Below are positions 7,691-13,279 of a DNA stretch of 13,279 nucleotides, one piece after another. The stretch is from CAZKUR01 sp964556005 (GTDB lineage: Bacteria; Bacteroidota; Ignavibacteria; Ignavibacteriales; Ignavibacteriaceae), in contig CAZKUR010000101.1 of the NCBI GenBank assembly GCA_964556005.1, positions 1 through 13,279 of the forward strand, read 5' to 3'. The notes beneath the pieces were generated by a model. It worked only from the letters and a program-made list of their open reading frames with translations. It was not told the origin of the DNA and ran no database searches. Position 1 is the first letter of the stretch, and each line of letters opens with the position of its first letter. Made by a program: the position numbers and the translations under genes.

Positions 7691-8604
7691 TCTCTTAAGC
7701 TCCTCCCTGTTAAATTAAGGAATAAAGATTCGAGAGATGGTTTTTTAATATTTATTGAAGAATAGCTTATCCCGCTCTCTTCCATTGCAGTAAAAAATGA
7801 TGAGAGCTTCAATCCGTCGGTCGGCATTAATTCATAATTATTTTCATGATCAGTCAACAGGCCGAATGATTTGAAAAGCGAAGTATGTCTTTCGGTTTCA
7901 TAGTTTTTATCGATGGTAATAGTCTGTTTGAATTCAAGGCTGTCGATTAATTGCTGCATAGTTCCCATTGAAATAATATGTCCGAAATCTATTATAGCAA
8001 CTCTTGAACAAAGTCTTTCAGCCTCTTCCATATAGTGAGTTGTATAGATAATTGTTTTTCCTGCTTCGTTCAATTTTTCGAGATAATCGAAAATTGCATT
8101 ACGTGATTGCGGGTCGATACCAACTGTCGGCTCATCGCATAAAACGATTTGCGGATCATGTAAAATGGAGGCGGCAAGATTCAATCGCCGTTTCATTCCG
8201 CCTGAAAATGTCTGCACCTTGTCTTTTTTCCTATCGAACAGTCCAACCATGTTTAATTTTTCGGCTATTGCATATCGTAAAGAACTCTTTTCTAATCCAA
8301 ACAGTGAGCCGAAAATTTCCATGTTTTCCTGAGCCGTTATTTCTTCGTATAAAGCCAGCGATTGAGGCACAAGTCCAATTTTCTTTTTTACTTCAAGATT
8401 ATTGGATGAAATTTTTTTGCCGTCGATTAGAATTTCCCCGGAGTCAGAATCGAGATAGCCTGCAAGCAAATTCATTAAAGTCGATTTGCCTGCACCGTTC
8501 GGACCAAGTAAGCCGAAAAATTCTTTTTCTTTTATCTCAAGAGAAACGTCATCGAGAGCAGTAACCGACGGAAACTTTTTTGTGATGTTTTGTATTGAAA
8601 TCAT
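7687..8604 (-). CDS. ABC transporter ATP-binding protein
   Basis: The ATPase subunit of the exporter formed with the permease gene that overlaps its stop codon. It has 305 residues from ATG 8604. All nucleotide-binding motifs are intact: Walker A GPNGAGKST (34-42), Q-loop Gln 81, signature FSGGMKRR (133-140), Walker B IVLCDEP (153-159) with catalytic E158, D-loop GIDP, and H-loop H190 in YTTHYMEEAE. The region after about 215 is an accessory C-terminal domain, common in ABC-2 ATPases of the CcmA/DrrA/NatA type. No good Shine-Dalgarno sequence precedes the ATG (AT-rich TAAAATAAA). The first 60 codons and about 65 bases of upstream DNA recur as a degraded copy at 9374-9618. The transported substrate cannot be told from sequence. 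Confidence 0.94.
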   Translation of the reverse strand: MISIQNITKKFPSVTALDDVSLEIKEKEFFGLLGPNGAGKSTLMNLLAGYLDSDSGEILIDGKKISSNNLEVKKKIGLVPQSLALYEEITAQENMEIFGSLFGLEKSSLRYAIAEKLNMVGLFDRKKDKVQTFSGGMKRRLNLAASILHDPQIVLCDEPTVGIDPQSRNAIFDYLEKLNEAGKTIIYTTHYMEEAERLCSRVAIIDFGHIISMGTMQQLIDSLEFKQTITIDKNYETERHTSLFKSFGLLTDHENNYELMPTDGLKLSSFFTAMEESGISYSSINIKKPSLESLFLNLTGRSLRD

Positions 8605-8669
8605 TTTATTTTAAAATGGTTGATAAGCGACGGCTAATTTAAGCATGCCTTCATTAGAAAACAATAAAA
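8425..8669 (-). repeat. Duplicated ABC gene head, intact copy
   Basis: This is the 5' 60 codons of the ATPase gene plus 65 bases upstream. It matches 9374-9618 at a constant offset of 949 bases. Shared upstream words are TTGATAAGCGA (8620-8630) and AAAACAATAAAA (8658-8669). After an 11-base insertion in the other copy, GTTGATAAC (8671-8679) also matches. Confidence 0.85.
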
Positions 8670-8797
8670 TGTTGATAACCGGTAAATTATTTAGATTTTG
8701 GGTATGAGGTCATAAAACTTCTTTGAAATGTTATATCTTAAAATGAATATTTAATAAAGAAAAAATTAATAAAATAGATTGAGCAAGAGGAAATGTT

Positions 8798-9031
8798 ATG
8801 AAATATATTGCAGAGAGAATTACATTGGACGATAAATTATTAAACGGAAAACCTGCAATTAGAGGTAAAAGGATTGCAGTTGCTACTGTTCTGGAGTTCT
8901 TAAGTGCAGGAGATTCAAAGGAAGATATTTTAAAGGCGTATCCTTTTTTGGAAGTTGAGGATATTAATGCTTGTTTAAAATTTGCTGCTCAAATTATGAA
9001 CAGGGACTATACATTTAAGGGTGCTGCATAA
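8798..9031 (+). CDS. DUF433 domain protein, antitoxin of a VapBC45-like pair
   Basis: A 77-residue DUF433 protein. The family is a small helix-turn-helix-like domain, often encoded just before a DUF5615 PIN-like toxin and regarded as its antitoxin. Recognisable elements are LLNGKPAIRGKRIAVATVLEFL (about 15-36), the helix pair SKEDILKAYPFLEVEDINACLKFAA (about 40-64) and a short tail. ATG 8798 has AGAGGAAA about six bases upstream. Its TAA stop directly abuts the ATG of the toxin gene (TAAATG), so the two are surely co-translated. The protein probably binds its own promoter, in the gap 8670-8797, and neutralises the toxin by direct contact. The gene is complete, unlike its partner. Assignment as antitoxin rests on the neighbour and on family knowledge. 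Confidence 0.85.
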   Translation: MKYIAERITLDDKLLNGKPAIRGKRIAVATVLEFLSAGDSKEDILKAYPFLEVEDINACLKFAAQIMNRDYTFKGAA

Positions 9032-9373
9032 ATGCATCAATACTTAATTGATGTTAATCTCCCATATTATTTTTCTTTGTGGAAGGGTAAAGAGTATATT
9101 CATCTTAAAGATATCAATCAGGAGTGGCCTGATGAAAAGGTATGGAACTATGCACTAAAAAATAATTTAACTATTGTGACTAAAGATAGTGATTTCTCTA
9201 AACGAATTATTTTGAAAGAACCTCCCCCAAAAGTCATTCATATAAAATTAGGAAATATGAGACAAAAAGAGATGTAAAGCGTTTTGTCAAAAATTTGGCA
9301 AGATATTCTTGATATGAATAAAAAATATAAGCTCGTTAATGTTTATGAAAACGGAATTGAAGGAGTGAATTAA
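9032..9373 (+). pseudogene. DUF5615 PIN-like toxin, interrupted by an in-frame TAA
   Basis: A PIN-like RNase-fold toxin of the DUF5615 family, partner of the DUF433 gene it abuts. The open part (9032-9277, 81 residues) has the first acidic motif IDVNLP (D7; many relatives read DENLP), the second TIVTKDSDF (D52, D54), and the late strand KVIHIKLGN. Family members are about 110-115 residues. Here a TAA at 9275-9277 stops translation early. In the same frame, 31 further codons run to a TAA at 9371-9373 and read SKIWQDI and KLVNVYENGIEGV, as expected for the missing C-terminal helix and strand. The gene therefore looks full length but broken by one nonsense codon. The toxin is probably inactive, or retains reduced function. 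A sequencing error is the main alternative. Confidence 0.82.
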
Positions 9374-9553
9374 TATTAATAACTCTCCCGAAACCGAATC
9401 AAGATAGCCTGCAAGCAAATTAATTAAAGTCGATTTGCCTGCACCGTTTGGCCCGAGCAATCCGAAAAATTCTCTTTCTTTAATTTCGAGGGTGACATTA
9501 TCGAGTGCGGTTACGCTGGGAAACTTTTTGGTAATATTCTTTATTGAAATCAT
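9374..9553 (-). pseudogene. Truncated ABC transporter ATPase, first 60 codons only
   Basis: A relic of a second ABC ATPase gene. From ATG 9553 it encodes 60 residues that match the intact ATPase at 7687-8604, with seven differences and no gaps. It includes Walker A GPNGAGKSTL but none of the later motifs. Similarity stops at 9374, the base after the final TAA of the toxin frame. The frame then runs on antisense through toxin sequence to a stop at 9287, adding 28 unrelated residues. It cannot make a working ATPase. The seven changes are mostly conservative, which suggests a once-functional paralogue rather than a fresh copy. Confidence 0.88.
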
Positions 9554-9618
9554 TTTATGTTAAAATAATTGATAAGCGAAACTTAAATTAAAAAAGCATT
9601 TATTATAAAACAATAAAA
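9374..9618 (-). repeat. Duplicated ABC gene head, truncated copy
   Basis: The second member of the 245-base duplicated segment, collinear with 8425-8669. TTGATAAGCGA recurs at 9569-9579 and AAAACAATAAAA at 9607-9618, both exactly 949 bases from the other copy. GTTGATAAC at 9631-9639 extends the match after an 11-base gap. Confidence 0.85.
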
Positions 9619-9692
9619 AGTTTATGAGTGGTTGATAACTTATTTTACACAATAAAGACAATATTTTTAACAATCGATTTCTAATGAATTTG

Positions 9693-9712
9693 CAAAAAGA
9701 GTATCTTACTCT
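9693..9712 (-). terminator. Probable intrinsic terminator of the metallophosphoesterase gene
   Basis: AGAGTA-TCT-TACTCT forms a perfect six-base-pair hairpin (9698-9712). On the minus strand it begins at the TAG stop of the gene and is followed by a run of five T. On the plus strand it is followed by ACTTTTTTT, so it could work in both directions. The stem is short and AT-rich, hence moderate confidence. Confidence 0.45.
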
Positions 9713-10940
9713 ACTTTTTTTCTAAAACAATCAAAGTTATTACAGGTGTTGAATTATACCTCACCGGCGCAAGCGACATTCCCAATCCTCGTGTTACAAT
9801 CAATAGTGTATTACCGAAATGAAAATCGCCTCTTACGTAAGGAGTTTCGATTAATGTCGGAGTTAAATTTATAAAAGGGAAAAGAAAAGTAACCTGACCC
9901 CCGTGTGTATGTCCGGCAAGAATCAAATCATATTTTTTCTTCACTCCTTCGGCGACGACAAACTTTCTCGGCTGATGAACTAAAAGTATTTTAAGATCGA
10001 CACTGTCAAGATCGCTTGTTAAATTATCAAGTGTATTTAGAGGAACCTGGCTGACATAAGTATTCGTTATAAAAGTTACGCCTATCTTTGTGTTTCCAAC
10101 ATAAATTTTCTTTTCGGTATCATCCAGCATTTCAACGTTTTTCTTTTGCAGAGCATCTTCAACTTCGGTAAGGCTTCTTTTATAATCATGCCTATAAGCC
10201 CAATTATCATGATCGCCGACGCAGCTGTAAATTCCGTATTTTGATTTTATCATGCCGATATAATCTGCTGCTTCATTGATGTAATCGGGAGTTGAAGTAA
10301 TAACATCGCCGCCCATCAAAACCAAATCGGGATGTGTTGAATTAACTTTTGATATGTAATTTCCGAGTCGTTTTTTATCCGTGTACCTGTCTGCCTGCAA
10401 ATCGGAAATCAGCGCAATTTTAAAATTGTTTAATGCATCAGGTAAATCTTTCTTTTTGAATTCCACTATCCTTATTGAGATTCGATTATAGTCATAAATT
10501 ATTCTTGCAGGGACATAAATGATAAAAATGAAAGTTAATACGAGAATTACTTTTGCTTCAATAGAACGAATTTTTTCTTTACGATTTTTCCATAAAAGGA
10601 AGCTTATAAGCTTTATTAAATCGACTATCAGAAAAAACAAATCGCATTGGACAAAAAGCAGAATTAAAAACCAAAAGGGATATATAATAAAATAATCGAA
10701 GAACCAGTTTTGCGGAACATAAGCGGCTGAATTTATTATATCCGCATACAACCAATTTATTGTTAAGAAGGCAGGATAAATATTTACGATAATCAACAGG
10801 ATAATCTTTCCTGTTTTTATTGTCTTTTCGAAAATTTCGGGAAAGATTCTTTTTACTGCTTTTTTAACTTTTTTGATGAAGTAAGTTTCTACCAGCACAA
10901 GTAATATTATGCCGATAACTATCAAAGCGAGATATCTCAT
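9711..10940 (-). CDS. Membrane-anchored metallophosphoesterase (YkuE/YaeI-like) with altered metal motifs
   Basis: A calcineurin-like phosphoesterase of 409 residues. The first 150 residues hold about four hydrophobic segments (roughly 3-19, 46-64, 84-112, 131-149), and the catalytic domain (about 165-409) follows. Motifs in order are ISDLQ (D180, Q182), GGDVI (D212), GDHDNW (D243, H244), LLVHQP (H322) and AGHTHGGQV (H344, H346). Relatives usually have D-x-H in the first motif and GNH(D/E) in the third, so this protein has Gln for a metal-ligand His and Asp for the bridging Asn. All other ligands are kept, and Gln or Asp at these places may still bind metal. Likely substrates are lipid or phosphodiester groups at the membrane, but this is family-level inference. 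ATG 10940 has no Shine-Dalgarno sequence. It is 53 bases after the Mut7-C gene and may be read from the same transcript and from its own promoter. Confidence 0.88.
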   Translation of the reverse strand: MRYLALIVIGIILLVLVETYFIKKVKKAVKRIFPEIFEKTIKTGKIILLIIVNIYPAFLTINWLYADIINSAAYVPQNWFFDYFIIYPFWFLILLFVQCDLFFLIVDLIKLISFLLWKNRKEKIRSIEAKVILVLTFIFIIYVPARIIYDYNRISIRIVEFKKKDLPDALNNFKIALISDLQADRYTDKKRLGNYISKVNSTHPDLVLMGGDVITSTPDYINEAADYIGMIKSKYGIYSCVGDHDNWAYRHDYKRSLTEVEDALQKKNVEMLDDTEKKIYVGNTKIGVTFITNTYVSQVPLNTLDNLTSDLDSVDLKILLVHQPRKFVVAEGVKKKYDLILAGHTHGGQVTFLFPFINLTPTLIETPYVRGDFHFGNTLLIVTRGLGMSLAPVRYNSTPVITLIVLEKK

Positions 10941-10969
10941 AAGTGAATTTTATTTTGAATAAATGTTAG

Positions 10970-10977
10970 CAAAGATA
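10970..10977 (-). promoter_or_regulatory. Candidate Bacteroidota-type -7 box before the metallophosphoesterase gene
   Basis: On the minus strand TATCTTTG fits the Bacteroidota primary sigma factor -7 consensus TAnnTTTG. It lies 29 bases before ATG 10940, in the only sizeable gap of the right-hand operon. No clear -33 TTG is present, so this is tentative. Confidence 0.3.
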
Positions 10978-10993
10978 AGATTTTTTTTGAAGT

Positions 10994-11731
10994 TTATAGG
11001 CCTAATTCATTTAGCAGCTTTTTCATATTCTCATAATGCGTGCCCTTCCAATAAATTTTATCGCACTCCGGGCAGTAGCTGAACTCGGTTTGCCTCTCTT
11101 TAACTTTAGGCGGAATTCTATCAAATACTTTTTCTTTTTCTATTTTCCGTAGAAGTGAATTGCAAACCAGACAACGTGAAAATATGTTGATATTATTTTT
11201 TAGCTGGAATCTGTTTATAATTTCTTCAAGCTGATTTTTTAAATCTTCGTTTCTAATCCAGTATGCATGAGTTACATCGTTTCGTTTTAATAAATCTCTG
11301 TCTTTAGTTAATATTGTTCTTTTTTCATCCAATGATTTTTTAACAATTTCATTGTCGGTAAAATCATTTTTGTATAAAACATCAAAGCCCAGCATTCTCA
11401 TAAATTTTGCAAGTCTGCCCAAATGAACATCCAAAATAAATTTCGGCTTCCGTAACGGTTTAGGTCGTAAATGTTGAACTTCGGAAATATCAAATGATTC
11501 GAAGACAGGGTAAACGCTTATTTCATCTCCATCATTAACAATATAAGAAAAACCAACGGGCTTTCCGTTAACAAGTATTAAATCAATTTCTACATGAGGT
11601 ACTCCCAAAGATTCAATAATGTCTTTAACCGAAGCTCTATCAATATAGTCGTGAGAGAATTTAATTTTTCTTTTTTCAGGGGGAAGAAAATCGTTTAGTT
11701 CTTCGTAGAACCTGAAATAGGCTGTATGCAT
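10994..11731 (-). CDS. Mut7-C RNase-domain protein with ubiquitin-like N-terminus
   Basis: A 245-residue protein of the Mut7-C family. The N-terminal part (about 1-85), with IDLILVNGKPVGFSYIVNDGDEISVYPVF, is the ubiquitin-like/ThiS-like Mut7-C_ubiquitin domain. The C-terminal part (about 95-245) is the Mut7-C PIN-like domain: KFILDVHLGRLAKFMRMLGFDVLY (D101), ND (D123), and TILTKDRDLLKR (D144, D146) supply the acidic residues expected of a nuclease. A zinc ribbon follows, with C187-x2-C190 and C220-x2-C223. The family is predicted to cleave RNA; no substrate is known. ATG 11731 is chosen, four bases after the DinB stop (11736-11738). The frame is open to a TTG at 11755, but that would overlap the previous gene and add eight non-conserved residues. 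Close spacing indicates co-transcription with the DinB gene. Confidence 0.88.
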   Translation of the reverse strand: MHTAYFRFYEELNDFLPPEKRKIKFSHDYIDRASVKDIIESLGVPHVEIDLILVNGKPVGFSYIVNDGDEISVYPVFESFDISEVQHLRPKPLRKPKFILDVHLGRLAKFMRMLGFDVLYKNDFTDNEIVKKSLDEKRTILTKDRDLLKRNDVTHAYWIRNEDLKNQLEEIINRFQLKNNINIFSRCLVCNSLLRKIEKEKVFDRIPPKVKERQTEFSYCPECDKIYWKGTHYENMKKLLNELGL

Positions 11732-11735
11732 TTTC

Positions 11736-12191
11736 TTATTCTCTTGCAAACACAATATAATTAGTTAAAGCAGGAGTACCGTCGAGTTCTCTAACAATAT
11801 ACGCAATTTGTCCCCTATGATATGACGAATGATTTATAAGATGCATTAAAATTTCTTTCAAGCTGTTCTCGTAATTTGTTCCTTTCGAATTAACATAGGA
11901 GATTCTTTCTTCGGCTCCAGCCTTTTCCTTGCCATTTAAATAACCGGACCAATCGTTTTTATTTTTCTCTATTAGCTTAGAACATTCTTCAATAGATAAA
12001 ATTTCCCAGAATTTTTGTTCTTTCGGCACGGTTCTTTTTACTCTTTGAAGCCATGTTTCTTCGGCAAGTAAAATATGCGAAAGAATTTTTTGAGGTTTTT
12101 CATTTTTACCGGGAAGTTCTTTTATCGATTTTAACGCTTTTTTATTTGCCCAATAATTGTAATTCAACAGAATCTCAATATTATCAAACAT
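11736..12191 (-). CDS. DinB family protein
   Basis: A 151-residue four-helix-bundle protein of the DinB/YfiT superfamily, whose members bind a divalent metal and often act as thiol-dependent transferases or stress proteins. The three-histidine metal site is visible: H39 in ILSHILLAEETW, and H121 and H125 in LINHSSYHRGQ. The start region LLNYNYWANKKAL is the typical first helix. ATG 12191 has AGAAGG about eight bases upstream. The gene lies 20 bases after the SDR gene and four bases before Mut7-C, so it is in the middle of the operon. The biochemical role cannot be specified. Bacillithiol or mycothiol use should not be assumed. Confidence 0.88.
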   Translation of the reverse strand: MFDNIEILLNYNYWANKKALKSIKELPGKNEKPQKILSHILLAEETWLQRVKRTVPKEQKFWEILSIEECSKLIEKNKNDWSGYLNGKEKAGAEERISYVNSKGTNYENSLKEILMHLINHSSYHRGQIAYIVRELDGTPALTNYIVFARE

Positions 12192-12211
12192 AATTTTACC
12201 TTCTGATATTT

Positions 12212-13138
12212 TTAATTTTTACCTTTCATTGAATTTACCGTCATCTTTATTCCTTCTTCATATGAAGTCGGTTTAAAGTTAAATGCTTTTTCAAATTTGG
12301 TACTGTCGAATAAATAATCATATTCGTTTTGATAAAGCATTTCGATGCTTTCCCTGATAGGCTCAACAAAAATTCCGGTTAAGCTCAGCATCCACTTTTT
12401 CATTACACGATATTTTGGTTCAATACCAAATTCCTTTGCGATCAGTTCTATAATTTTTTTCCCGGTTAAAACATCTTTATCGGTCGGGATATGCCAAATT
12501 TGATTATATGCATTTTCGGAATTGCCCAAAATAGCAGCAGCTTTTCCAGCATCCGGAGTAAAGGTGAAGGAATGTTTCGGCTTATCATCTATCAGCCACA
12601 TCGCATTTTTGCCTTTATTGAAATAATCAAACACCATTGCATTGATAAAACTTAGCGCATTCGGCCCGTAAAAATCCGCAGCTCTCACGATAATTGCTTT
12701 TAAATTTCCCTTCTTAATTTCCTCGGTAATCATGTTTGAAATTTTAACTCTCACTTCCCCTTTTTTGCTTGAAGGATTCATCGGCGTTTCTTCAGTCATC
12801 CATCCGTTTACTTTTCCATAAACGTAAACGTTATCGAAAAAAACAAGCTTTGAATTATTTTTCTTACAAGCTTCGATTACATTTTTCATTATAACCGGCC
12901 ATTGTGCCTGCCAAATTTTTAAGTTGTACCTTAAACCTGCAGTTAAATAAACCACATCGGAGTTTTTTGTCGCTTCTTGAATTTGTCCGGTGTTATTTAA
13001 ATCGGCTGGAAACAATTCATCGTTAGGATTTACCTTTTTAGGATTCCTGCTTACCAAACGAATTTTATCGGTGTATTGCGGAAGTGTTTTGGCAATTCCT
13101 AAACCAACAACTCCGGTTGAGCCCAAAATTGTTTGCAT
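12212..13138 (-). CDS. NAD(P)-binding extended-SDR family protein (epimerase/dehydratase-like)
   Basis: A 308-residue Rossmann-fold protein of the NAD-dependent epimerase/dehydratase (extended SDR) group. The cofactor motif is ILGSTGVVGLG at the N-terminus (G6, G9, G12). LVSRNPKKV follows strand 2, with an Arg that favours NADP(H). DVVYLTAGL, VFFDNVYVYG and IIVRAADFYGPNA follow strands 4, 5 and 6. The catalytic YxxxK site appears altered: the aligned segment is KKGEVRVKISNM, with Glu four residues before Lys, so classical epimerase chemistry is doubtful. The start is ATG 13138, preceded by AAGGAG at six bases. The open frame extends 17 codons further to a TTG at 13189, but this ignores the ribosome site. 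It is probably the first gene of the DinB/Mut7-C/phosphoesterase operon. The substrate is unknown. Confidence 0.86.
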   Translation of the reverse strand: MQTILGSTGVVGLGIAKTLPQYTDKIRLVSRNPKKVNPNDELFPADLNNTGQIQEATKNSDVVYLTAGLRYNLKIWQAQWPVIMKNVIEACKKNNSKLVFFDNVYVYGKVNGWMTEETPMNPSSKKGEVRVKISNMITEEIKKGNLKAIIVRAADFYGPNALSFINAMVFDYFNKGKNAMWLIDDKPKHSFTFTPDAGKAAAILGNSENAYNQIWHIPTDKDVLTGKKIIELIAKEFGIEPKYRVMKKWMLSLTGIFVEPIRESIEMLYQNEYDYLFDSTKFEKAFNFKPTSYEEGIKMTVNSMKGKN

Positions 13139-13144
13139 TTGTAA

Positions 13145-13150
13145 CTCCTT
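13145..13150 (-). promoter_or_regulatory. Shine-Dalgarno site fixing the SDR start
   Basis: AAGGAG on the minus strand, six bases before ATG 13138. It is the strongest site among the minus-strand genes and rules out the upstream TTG at 13189 as the main start. Confidence 0.75.
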
Positions 13151-13208
13151 ATTTTGATATAATTTTTTTAATTGAAGAAAAGATGACAAAAAGTATAAAA
13201 TCCTTTTT

Positions 13209-13242
13209 AAAAAAGAAAAGGGCGAGTAATTAAACTTGCCCT
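13209..13242 (-). terminator. Rho-independent terminator of a minus-strand gene beyond the right end
   Basis: Read on the minus strand, AGGGCAAGT and ACTCGCCCT form a nine-pair stem with one G-U pair and a six-base loop (13219-13242). A T-rich tail TTTCTTTTTT follows (13218 down to 13209). It is correctly oriented to stop transcription arriving from the right, upstream of the SDR operon. It therefore separates the two units and implies that the SDR promoter lies within about 13139-13208. Confidence 0.8.
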
Positions 13243-13279
13243 CTCTAACATTTCAACAATATTTTTATTCGGTAGTTAA

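Noticed and set aside
8052..8564. 170-codon plus-strand open frame inside the ABC ATPase
   Set aside because: It is fully antisense to an intact gene with all ABC motifs, and its translation resembles no family.
8701..8797. Sigma-70-like promoter (TTGAAA) for the toxin-antitoxin pair
   Set aside because: No -10 box at suitable spacing follows, and the AT-rich context makes chance matches likely.
9287..9373. C-terminal 28 residues of the truncated ABC frame as a real novel tail
   Set aside because: They are antisense to the end of the DUF5615 toxin gene, so the frame is open by chance.
13265..13279. Possible last codons (LTTE, then TAA) of a minus-strand gene at the right edge
   Set aside because: It fits the terminator at 13209-13242, but four codons are too few to support a gene call.

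Overview
The window is AT-rich and densely coded. It reads like a chromosomal segment from the Bacteroidota/Ignavibacteriota side of the bacteria. That placement is inferred from protein style: a lipoprotein-like M3 peptidase with a relaxed lipobox, an ABC-2 drug-export-type pair, a DUF433/DUF5615 module, frequent weak or absent Shine-Dalgarno sequences and one TAnnTTTG box. No rRNA, tRNA, CRISPR array, complete insertion sequence or phage gene was seen.

Left part (1-3232, + strand): the C-terminal part of a xanthine dehydrogenase molybdenum subunit that begins before the window, then a pirin-family quercetinase-like protein, then 12 bases later an aquaporin-family channel whose first NPA motif reads NPV. 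A 433-base convergent gap (3233-3665) follows. It holds a large nested inverted-repeat element of about 180 bases (3360-3538).

Middle part (3666-9618): a minus-strand peptidyl-dipeptidase Dcp homologue, probably exported; a gap with a small decayed membrane-peptide gene (6121-6285) interrupted by two in-frame TAA codons; and a two-gene ABC exporter on the minus strand (ATPase 8604-7687, permease 7690-6368, joined by a TTGA stop/start overlap). Upstream of the ATPase lies a plus-strand DUF433 antitoxin and DUF5615 PIN-like toxin pair. The toxin frame is broken by an in-frame TAA but stays open for 31 further codons with family-like sequence. Directly after it is a truncated second copy of the first 60 codons of the ABC ATPase, with its upstream region, at a constant offset of 949 bases. 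The toxin-antitoxin cassette therefore sits between two diverged copies of one ABC gene head, and only one of the two genes survives.

Right part (9711-13138, minus strand): a compact probable operon, transcribed right to left. It encodes an atypical extended-SDR NAD(P)-binding protein, a DinB-family metal-binding protein, a Mut7-C RNase-fold protein with ubiquitin-like N-terminus and zinc ribbon, and a membrane-anchored metallophosphoesterase with two unusual substitutions in its metal motifs. A Rho-independent terminator at 13209-13242 closes a minus-strand unit lying beyond the right end.

I see no clear new multi-gene system. The most notable items are the toxin-antitoxin cassette at the ABC duplication junction, the broken toxin, the large structured intergenic element and the decayed small membrane-peptide gene.
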